Assembly: GCA_013399895.1 (NCBI GenBank)
Contig: VXBA01001296.1
Coordinates: forward strand, 224-64,223
Reading direction: 5' to 3'
Length of the DNA: 64,000 bases
Origin: Serilophus lunatus
Lineage: Eukaryota; Chordata; Aves; Passeriformes; Eurylaimidae
Shown here: in pieces, positions 63,401 to 64,000 of the stretch
Layout: each line of letters opens with the position of its first letter
Numbering within the stretch: the first letter of the stretch is position 1
Translations under genes and position numbers: made by a program
Notes under the pieces: generated by a model
Told to the model about the DNA's origin: nothing
What the model saw: only the letters and a program-made list of their open reading frames with translations
Database searches by the model: none

Positions 63401-63661
63401 ACAACATTCTAACTTCTTATCAGGTAAATTTGCAAAAATACTTGAAATTAGTATTCTACTTTTGTTTCTTTTGTATTTCAGATTTCAAATATTAGTATCC
63501 CATTGATGAGGCAATTAGCTAACAGGAAAATAAATCTTGTAGAAATTCTTTTGGATATTTTTCATCTTGTTATTACTGAGAAAAAACTTAAAGAATTGGG
63601 AAAAGTATCATCTCAAGAAATTGTGGAGGCATTCATCATTGAAGAGGATGCATCAGAGCAG
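15997..63661 (+). CDS. CFAP46: Cilia- and flagella-associated protein 46, 5' 40 coding exons (3' end outside window)
   Basis: CFAP46 (TTC40; FAP46 in Chlamydomonas) is a large TPR-type protein of the C1d projection of the motile-cilium central apparatus, with partners such as CFAP54, CFAP74 and CFAP221. Forty plus-strand exons with AG acceptors and GT donors (one GC) join to 5,709 nt, 1,903 codons, with no stop and matched phases. Segments match my memory of the human protein throughout, e.g. QMYFKG, QFLGRAYLC, ECLECEYE, VVCATQWNLCLPLLQHNL, LLVNAGLALAPDTFQIVLDS, VELQTLARLTYFA, LYQPARLLLAEAHAA and FWYNSTLSLIEA. Most of it is helical TPR-like sequence; a short Lys-rich linker lies at about residues 1385-1407. 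Human CFAP46 is about 2,700 residues, so roughly a third is missing to the right. I saw no frameshift. Confidence 0.95.
16541..16665 (+). CDS. CFAP46: CFAP46 exon 2
   Basis: Residues 18-59. Acceptor TTATTGCAG; donor GAG|GTTGGT is weak. Contains AYELIKSAREGKSALD and LYVLCAEQALE, strongly conserved in CFAP46. Confidence 0.93.
17509..17640 (+). CDS. CFAP46: CFAP46 exon 3
   Basis: Residues 60-103, phase 0 both ends; acceptor GTCTTAG, donor GTGAGA. Contains CSDCLQMYFKG and NQFLGRAYLCQGQLYAP. Confidence 0.95.
17641..19966 (+). other. CFAP46 intron 3
   Basis: 2.3 kb intron with one antisense CR1 piece (18,320-18,735). The remainder shows no recognisable element. Confidence 0.75.
18320..18735 (-). 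mobile_element. CR1 LINE fragment
   Basis: Reverse complement of a CR1 3' half: CTGGAAGGGACCCACAAGGA, GGCAGCCCTGGGGCCGTGAC, then CCTCCCCTGGAGCAGCTCCA. It resembles the copy at 9,815-10,430 in the opposite orientation, so the two may belong to one subfamily. Confidence 0.88.
19967..20031 (+). CDS. CFAP46: CFAP46 exon 4
   Basis: Residues 104-125, phase 0 in, 2 out; acceptor GTTCTAG, donor GTAGGT. EEFEKFVLFFMKAIDFA is a TPR-like helix pair. Confidence 0.93.
20512..20676 (+). CDS. CFAP46: CFAP46 exon 5
   Basis: Residues 125-180. Acceptor TTTTTCAG; donor GT|GTGAGT (not the nearby ATG|GTGTGA) is required to keep phase into exon 6. Contains YYFLIYNASVLYWQIVRPFL and EWRAELMV. Confidence 0.92.
20677..21991 (+). 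other. CFAP46 intron 5
   Basis: 1.3 kb AT-rich intron; no recognisable repeat or gene. Confidence 0.75.
21992..22115 (+). CDS. CFAP46: CFAP46 exon 6
   Basis: Residues 180-221, phase 2 in, 0 out; acceptor ATCTGCAG, donor GTAATG. NLLECFLDASKLEEAKEF and STAAVFIKENVPDKYPHIFS match CFAP46. Confidence 0.94.
22116..23490 (+). other. CFAP46 intron 6
   Basis: 1.4 kb intron; nothing recognisable beyond ordinary AT-rich sequence. Confidence 0.75.
23491..23585 (+). CDS. CFAP46: CFAP46 exon 7
   Basis: Residues 222-253, phase 0 in, 2 out; acceptor TTTTACAG, donor GTGAGT. YHKLMDISQVEKEIQNSIHL parallels the human RHELMD and KKNSISLS segments. Confidence 0.93.
24411..24518 (+). CDS. CFAP46: CFAP46 exon 8
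   Basis: Residues 253-289, phase 2 in and out; acceptor TGTTGCAG, donor GTGAGT. QWDTNEFPGDATTNLNSLYV; a moderately conserved stretch. Confidence 0.9.
25396..25495 (+). CDS. CFAP46: CFAP46 exon 9
   Basis: Residues 289-322, phase 2 in, 0 out; acceptor TTTGAAG, donor GTATGT. IPLILELAHFSMKVNCIELA and SCCILDLKSAGIT. Confidence 0.92.
26199..26297 (+). CDS. CFAP46: CFAP46 exon 10
   Basis: Residues 323-355, phase 0 both ends; acceptor TTCATAG, donor GTATGT. DQGKLIEIECLECEYEMKKN is a clear CFAP46 signature. Confidence 0.94.
26592..26665 (-). mobile_element. Short CR1 LINE 3' fragment
   Basis: TCATAGAATATGTTGAATTG then GAAGGGACCACGAAGGATTC and TCTAATCCATCTC, a diverged antisense CR1 tail in CFAP46 intron 10. 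Confidence 0.75.
27165..28290 (+). mobile_element. CR1 LINE, 1.1 kb, with RT remnant and intact 3' tail
   Basis: 5'-truncated CR1 in sense orientation inside CFAP46 intron 10. From left to right it carries the RT C-terminal part, GGCCAAGAAGGCCAAGGGCA, the CAGGAGGTTTAGACTGGATA 3' region and the diagnostic end GGTTGGACTTGATGATCTC, CTTTTCCAACCTTG, then ATTCTGTGATTCTGT (8-base tail repeat). The longest and best-preserved CR1 in the window. Confidence 0.95.
27216..27905 (+). pseudogene. CR1 reverse-transcriptase remnant, 229 codons
   Basis: Open frame of 229 codons inside the CR1 copy, ending in TGA. It covers the RT core and thumb of CR1 ORF2: GLVLGPVLFNVFIDDLDEGI, then KFEDDTKLGANVD, then CRVLHFGH and LVRPHLECCVQVWAPQ. 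The catalytic box at residues 59-62 reads FEDD where CR1 has FADD, and the N-terminal endonuclease and fingers are absent, so it should be inactive. Confidence 0.85.
28723..28913 (+). CDS. CFAP46: CFAP46 exon 11
   Basis: Residues 356-419, phase 0 in, 2 out; acceptor TTCTGTAG, donor GTAACT. RAVQLGEPGVIQVVCATQWN and LCLPLLQHNLHQHVRKPL are among the most conserved parts of the protein. Confidence 0.96.
28914..30679 (+). other. CFAP46 intron 11
   Basis: 1.8 kb intron; no mobile element recognised. The sequence just before exon 12 is open in the exon frame from 30,480, but this is intron. Confidence 0.75.
30680..30908 (+). CDS. CFAP46: CFAP46 exon 12
   Basis: Residues 419-495, phase 2 in, 0 out; acceptor GTTCCTCAG, donor CAG|GTGAGG. 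VLTVLRCQVHMEIARVEEDG, DRLEAAVGHLQKALHLDSSG, HRAPERREEQVAAL. GC-rich compared with neighbouring exons. Its donor is the first copy of a tandem repeat. Confidence 0.94.
30903..31065 (+). repeat. 28-bp GC-rich minisatellite overlapping a splice donor
   Basis: Imperfect copies of a G-rich unit containing GGGACAGGTGAGGGGCTGGG. CAG|GTGAGG occurs at exon ends 30,908, 30,936, 30,964, 30,992 and 31,009 (steps 28, 28, 28, 17). The first is the authentic exon 12 donor. Further degenerate GGGCTGGGGCTGGGACA units follow to about 31,065. Confidence 0.92.
32005..32125 (+). CDS. CFAP46: CFAP46 exon 13
   Basis: Residues 496-536, phase 0 in, 1 out; acceptor TTACGTAG, donor GTAATG. RSLLVNAGLALAPDTFQIVL is virtually identical to the human protein. 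Confidence 0.96.
32126..33998 (+). other. CFAP46 intron 13
   Basis: 1.9 kb AT-rich intron; I see no repeat family or gene in it. Confidence 0.75.
33999..34122 (+). CDS. CFAP46: CFAP46 exon 14
   Basis: Residues 536-577. Acceptor GCAAAG|TC chosen over CTCAG|GT ten bases on, because it restores VSSGK (human VSTGK). Contains LCAKAQHHIKSLEKVDEHLK; donor GTAATT. Confidence 0.9.
34973..35103 (+). CDS. CFAP46: CFAP46 exon 15
   Basis: Residues 577-621, phase 2 in, 1 out; acceptor TTTGGTAG, donor GTAAGT. ILLWADLAKAARQQQVWDVC and RFCLLYEDN match CFAP46. Confidence 0.95.
35104..36428 (+). other. CFAP46 intron 15
   Basis: 1.3 kb intron; no recognisable element except a short (TG)n near 36,027. Confidence 0.7.
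36429..36574 (+). CDS. CFAP46: CFAP46 exon 16
   Basis: Residues 621-669, phase 1 in, 0 out; acceptor ATTTTTAG, donor GTAAAT. Variable first half, then EIHLLRILAEIRFINAE, equivalent to the human LLRKFAEVGFIHAE. Confidence 0.92.
37103..37236 (+). CDS. CFAP46: CFAP46 exon 17
   Basis: Residues 670-714, phase 0 in, 2 out; acceptor CTTTTCAG, donor GTGCTT. ATVHLLRLQGVELNDPAEPP and EWKTYR. Confidence 0.94.
37237..38787 (+). other. CFAP46 intron 17
   Basis: 1.6 kb AT-rich intron; no element recognised. Confidence 0.75.
38788..39000 (+). CDS. CFAP46: CFAP46 exon 18
   Basis: Residues 714-785, phase 2 in and out; acceptor TTTATAG, donor GTAAAT. LWIDCLSQYAMENFQRAAVI and NEAWIVHNAVVYVLNYNRHL, highly conserved. 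Confidence 0.95.
40218..40434 (+). CDS. CFAP46: CFAP46 exon 19
   Basis: Residues 785-857, phase 2 in, 0 out; acceptor TTCTGCAG, donor GTACAA. LLMLCNALARGLIIPWIPEA, then an acidic run EPAEEEEEDTAADSG and a Lys/Ala-rich stretch that differ from human, then DIKSALE. Confidence 0.94.
40774..40923 (+). CDS. CFAP46: CFAP46 exon 20
   Basis: Residues 858-907, phase 0 both ends; acceptor ATGTTTAG, donor GTATGA. ICEFALSVMTGTTPKETVPV and AAWVKAKQLNQQQI. Confidence 0.95.
41644..41751 (+). CDS. CFAP46: CFAP46 exon 21
   Basis: Residues 908-943, phase 0 both ends; acceptor CTACTTAG, donor GTATGT. RILVGLEMYSCNGLGLMDFS. Confidence 0.95.
42095..42395 (-). mobile_element. CR1 LINE fragment
   Basis: Antisense CR1: GGTTGGAAAAGCTCCTTGAA, GGGCAGCTGTGCCAGGGCTG, CCTGACCCTCCCCTGGCTCA, then TTTCCTCTTGTCCTGTC and the CTCCTGCCAGGGACTTACAG end. 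In CFAP46 intron 21. Confidence 0.85.
43508..43574 (+). promoter_or_regulatory. CFAP46: Long polypyrimidine tract before CFAP46 exon 22
   Basis: About 65 bases of almost pure C/T running directly into the CCTAG acceptor. It is far longer than the usual 15-30 bases and should bind U2AF or PTB strongly; the consequence is inference. Confidence 0.85.
43575..43756 (+). CDS. CFAP46: CFAP46 exon 22
   Basis: Residues 944-1004, phase 0 in, 2 out; acceptor CTCCTAG, donor GT|GTGAGT. LVKLALECSWADSLVELQTL and ARLTYFAYISHDYEMVMACS. Confidence 0.95.
43757..45556 (+). other. CFAP46 intron 22
   Basis: 1.8 kb intron. Two overlapping opposite-strand open frames of about 160 codons (44,675-45,157) lie here but look like chance. 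No repeat family recognised. Confidence 0.7.
45557..45688 (+). CDS. CFAP46: CFAP46 exon 23
   Basis: Residues 1004-1048, phase 2 in and out; acceptor TTTATGCAG, donor GTATGT. EMLSTTACIQGQSMMENLSG and IAASKAFAQGVR. Confidence 0.94.
46040..46320 (-). mobile_element. CR1 LINE fragment
   Basis: Antisense internal CR1: TGCCTCCTCTTGCTTGTCCT, CCTGGGAGGAGCCTGACC, CCTTGGTGGCCCTGCTCTGA. The match may begin somewhat earlier, near 45,890. In CFAP46 intron 23. Confidence 0.75.
46950..47115 (+). CDS. CFAP46: CFAP46 exon 24
   Basis: Residues 1048-1103, phase 2 in, 0 out; acceptor TTCTTCAG, donor GTAAGA. YSLAIFAARHFWNACLPLLG and EIVLKNIIKAESKTKQ. Confidence 0.95.
48170..48440 (-). mobile_element. CR1 LINE internal fragment
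   Basis: Antisense CR1, recognised from CTTTACAGAACATCAGCAGG, GGGCCCACTCCTGAAGCCTG and GCAGGGTCCCTCTGGGTGAC. This is the internal part of the 3' ORF, without the CR1 tail. Confidence 0.75.
48805..49390 (+). mobile_element. CR1 LINE 3' fragment, 0.6 kb
   Basis: Sense CR1 from GGCCAAGGGCATCCTGGCCT to GGTTGGACTTGATGATCTTT and TCTTCCAGCCTTGTTGATCC. Coding remnant reads LVRPHLECCVQVWAPQYRRD. Closely related to the copy at 27,165-28,290 but shorter, with a diverged tail. Confidence 0.93.
49568..49652 (+). CDS. CFAP46: CFAP46 exon 25 (GC donor)
   Basis: Residues 1104-1132, phase 0 in, 1 out; acceptor TCTTTAG. Ends VGCFLPG, the glycine split with exon 26 (human FLPGAEDD). The donor is CCAG|GCATGT: the only boundary that preserves frame and conserved sequence uses GC, not GT. 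Confidence 0.86.
49752..49890 (+). CDS. CFAP46: CFAP46 exon 26
   Basis: Residues 1132-1178, phase 1 in, 2 out; acceptor TTCAAAG, donor GTAAGT. AEEDLTLRVSLYGLLFHIYA and ALKVLDEAIQILPQTRHK. Confidence 0.94.
50405..50588 (+). CDS. CFAP46: CFAP46 exon 27
   Basis: Residues 1178-1239, phase 2 in, 0 out; acceptor TTCTTCTAG; donor CAG|GTTTGT. LLFKHLATVKARLGCS, QMWQHLVTVS, GQLSCFQNAIVASQ. Confidence 0.93.
51015..51171 (+). CDS. CFAP46: CFAP46 exon 28
   Basis: Residues 1240-1292, phase 0 in, 1 out; acceptor TTTTATAG, donor GTGTGT. WQSIDYLMEFAEWLHCNQFP and LDWAIDLLLQMRFP. Confidence 0.94.
51638..51715 (-). mobile_element. Short CR1-like fragment
   Basis: CAGCTCAGGCTGAAAGGAAT, CTCTAAAGATCTCCTGGTCC and AATCTTTTGTGGAA resemble a diverged antisense CR1 3' end. 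In intron 28. Confidence 0.6.
51927..52150 (+). CDS. CFAP46: CFAP46 exon 29
   Basis: Residues 1292-1366, phase 1 in, 0 out; acceptor TTTTAACAG, donor GTGAGG. Variable first half, then IKQLEALFRAQALLAVLCAP and VIHIWQ (human RQLEALARVHVLLALV, RHIWQ). Confidence 0.93.
52151..54355 (+). other. CFAP46 intron 29
   Basis: 2.2 kb intron. The first 450 bases are GC-richer and may hold an old, unrecognisable repeat; the rest is AT-rich with no feature I can name. Confidence 0.65.
54356..54478 (+). CDS. CFAP46: CFAP46 exon 30 (Lys-rich linker)
   Basis: Residues 1367-1407, phase 0 both ends; acceptor TTCTCTAG, donor GTAAGA. VSLSAAGLTAKASPKSSRPT then SATKKEQKKKEKQ, a short basic linker in place of the much longer Lys/Glu-rich tract I recall for human CFAP46. 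Confidence 0.9.
54812..54967 (+). CDS. CFAP46: CFAP46 exon 31
   Basis: Residues 1408-1459, phase 0 both ends; acceptor TTATTGTAG, donor GTAAGT. LPANVKEWAQYDCPKEIRDA matches the human SSVEEWASYSCPEEV. Confidence 0.92.
55327..55475 (+). CDS. CFAP46: CFAP46 exon 32
   Basis: Residues 1460-1509, phase 0 in, 2 out; acceptor TTTTTCAG; donor CG|GTTTGT. CTLYFMDLLSEELQKIFCPH and LILPIFQLAEVIASEVV. Confidence 0.93.
55476..56924 (+). other. CFAP46 intron 32
   Basis: 1.4 kb intron with a short sense CR1 piece near 56,540-56,650 and otherwise AT-rich sequence. Confidence 0.75.
56540..56650 (+). mobile_element. Short CR1 LINE 3' fragment
   Basis: GGCTGCCCCATCCCTGGAGG, TGTCCTGGTCCAGGTTGGAA, GGAGCAGCCTGGGCTGGGGG: sense CR1 just upstream of its missing tail. 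Confidence 0.8.
56925..57023 (+). CDS. CFAP46: CFAP46 exon 33
   Basis: Residues 1509-1542, phase 2 in and out; acceptor TTTTTAG, donor GTATGT. IALICSDLKLNEASAYHERA and SDMEQAQ (human LAHACSELKL, SELEQAS). Confidence 0.92.
57267..57396 (+). CDS. CFAP46: CFAP46 exon 34
   Basis: Residues 1542-1585, phase 2 in, 0 out; acceptor GGTTTAG. CRQQIALRKSKTVHTKTEER. The donor AAG|GTTTTT is poor; the stronger-looking CAA|GTAAAA five bases earlier would break the frame into exon 35. Confidence 0.82.
58308..58454 (+). CDS. CFAP46: CFAP46 exon 35
   Basis: Residues 1586-1634, phase 0 both ends; acceptor TTTTTCAG, donor GTACAG. LNAATGKGLSALSFPSLW and LGLYQPARLLLAEAHAAAQ, a TPR-type helix pair. Confidence 0.95.
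58455..59807 (+). other. CFAP46 intron 35
   Basis: 1.35 kb AT-rich intron. A small internal AAATTGAAAT duplication lies near 59,560-59,595; nothing else recognised. Confidence 0.7.
59808..60008 (+). CDS. CFAP46: CFAP46 exon 36
   Basis: Residues 1635-1701, phase 0 both ends; acceptor TTTGCAG, donor GTAAGA. SRCLYLLAVLANLERNHSQA, AQLLGGDEQFWYNSTLSLIE. Confidence 0.96.
60464..60496. repeat. (AT)n(AC)n microsatellite
   Basis: ATATATATATATATATAT followed by ACACACACACACACAC, then TTTATTTATTTATT, in CFAP46 intron 36. Confidence 0.95.
60975..61081 (+). CDS. CFAP46: CFAP46 exon 37
   Basis: Residues 1702-1737, phase 0 in, 2 out; acceptor ACCTGCAG, donor GTAACT. LLRRPGRQAQLGFMIASLEA matches the human RLPLLEFMITDLEA. 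Confidence 0.93.
61622..61804 (+). CDS. CFAP46: CFAP46 exon 38
   Basis: Residues 1737-1798, phase 2 in and out; acceptor TTTCCAG, donor GTAAGA. MLQESYNKLVQIEKDFDNCG and ILLECANIHR. Confidence 0.92.
62581..62716 (+). CDS. CFAP46: CFAP46 exon 39
   Basis: Residues 1798-1843, phase 2 in, 0 out; acceptor TTTTTCAG, donor GTATGA. HYLDACNLAQRAVSKTEEVL (human DYLEAYGLARGAVAEEE). Confidence 0.93.
63482..63661 (+). CDS. CFAP46: CFAP46 exon 40 (last in window)
   Basis: Residues 1844-1903, phase 0 both ends; acceptor TATTTCAG, donor GTAATA. ISIPLMRQLANRKINLVEIL and VEAFIIEEDASEQ. The gene continues past 64,000. Confidence 0.93.
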
Positions 63662-64000
63662 GTAATACAAACTATTTAGTCCTAGGACTTGCAGGAAAGG
63701 TACAACAAAGTTTGCCAGGGCTGTTTCCCACAGCACAATTTCTTCCACTGCTGGGGAAATGGGTCCCCAGACCATTCATGTAGTTTTGCAGCAAAAGTGC
63801 CTCCAGTGAGTGGTGTTAGTCCTGGGGGTGGTTTATTGGACAACCTTATCCCACATTTTTCTTGGCCCTGGTTGTACTTTGGTCATGGATGTTATAGTGA
63901 ACTCTTTTTCTTTTTTTTTTTTGATCAGTTGCTAATAAATTTGTGTATCTGTTAAAGACAGCTCATTTGTAATTGAAGGTGTGATCATATTTAACATATG

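Overview
The window is nuclear DNA from a vertebrate, almost certainly a bird and probably a passerine. Every interspersed repeat I recognise is a CR1 LINE fragment, some with the avian CR1 3' end (an ATTCTGTG-type 8-base tail). There are no Alu or other mammalian repeats, introns are compact, and the protein segments read as avian orthologues of human genes. Gene names rest on my memory of the human proteins plus exon-by-exon reading frame and phase checks; no database was searched.

Two multi-exon genes fill the window, head to head. Left (about 0.5-13.1 kb, minus strand) is TCTN3, tectonic-3, a transition-zone protein of the primary cilium. I resolve 13 coding exons that join in phase to a 507-residue frame. 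Right (15,997 to beyond the window end, plus strand) is CFAP46 (formerly TTC40), a TPR-rich protein of the motile-cilium central apparatus. I resolve its first 40 coding exons: 5,709 nt, 1,903 codons, all junctions in phase and no in-frame stop. The last part of CFAP46 lies beyond 64,000.

The 2.9 kb between the two start codons holds a GC-rich TCTN3 first exon, a 186-base assembly gap, a TG/TCTG simple repeat, about 1.9 kb of ordinary AT-rich sequence, and a CpG island with a short tandem repeat just before the CFAP46 start. Positions 1-330, beyond TCTN3, hold a CpG-rich minisatellite and a G-rich stretch with telomere-like TTAGGG/TCAGGG words.

The introns hold at least eleven CR1 pieces in both orientations, one with a 229-codon reverse-transcriptase remnant. 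They also hold simple repeats and a 28-bp minisatellite that copies the CFAP46 exon 12 splice donor. I found no RNA genes, CRISPR arrays or clear new gene family. The most useful leads are the pairing of two cilium genes, the apparently missing cysteine-rich N-terminal part of TCTN3, the repeated donor site in intron 12, and a GC-AG intron in CFAP46.
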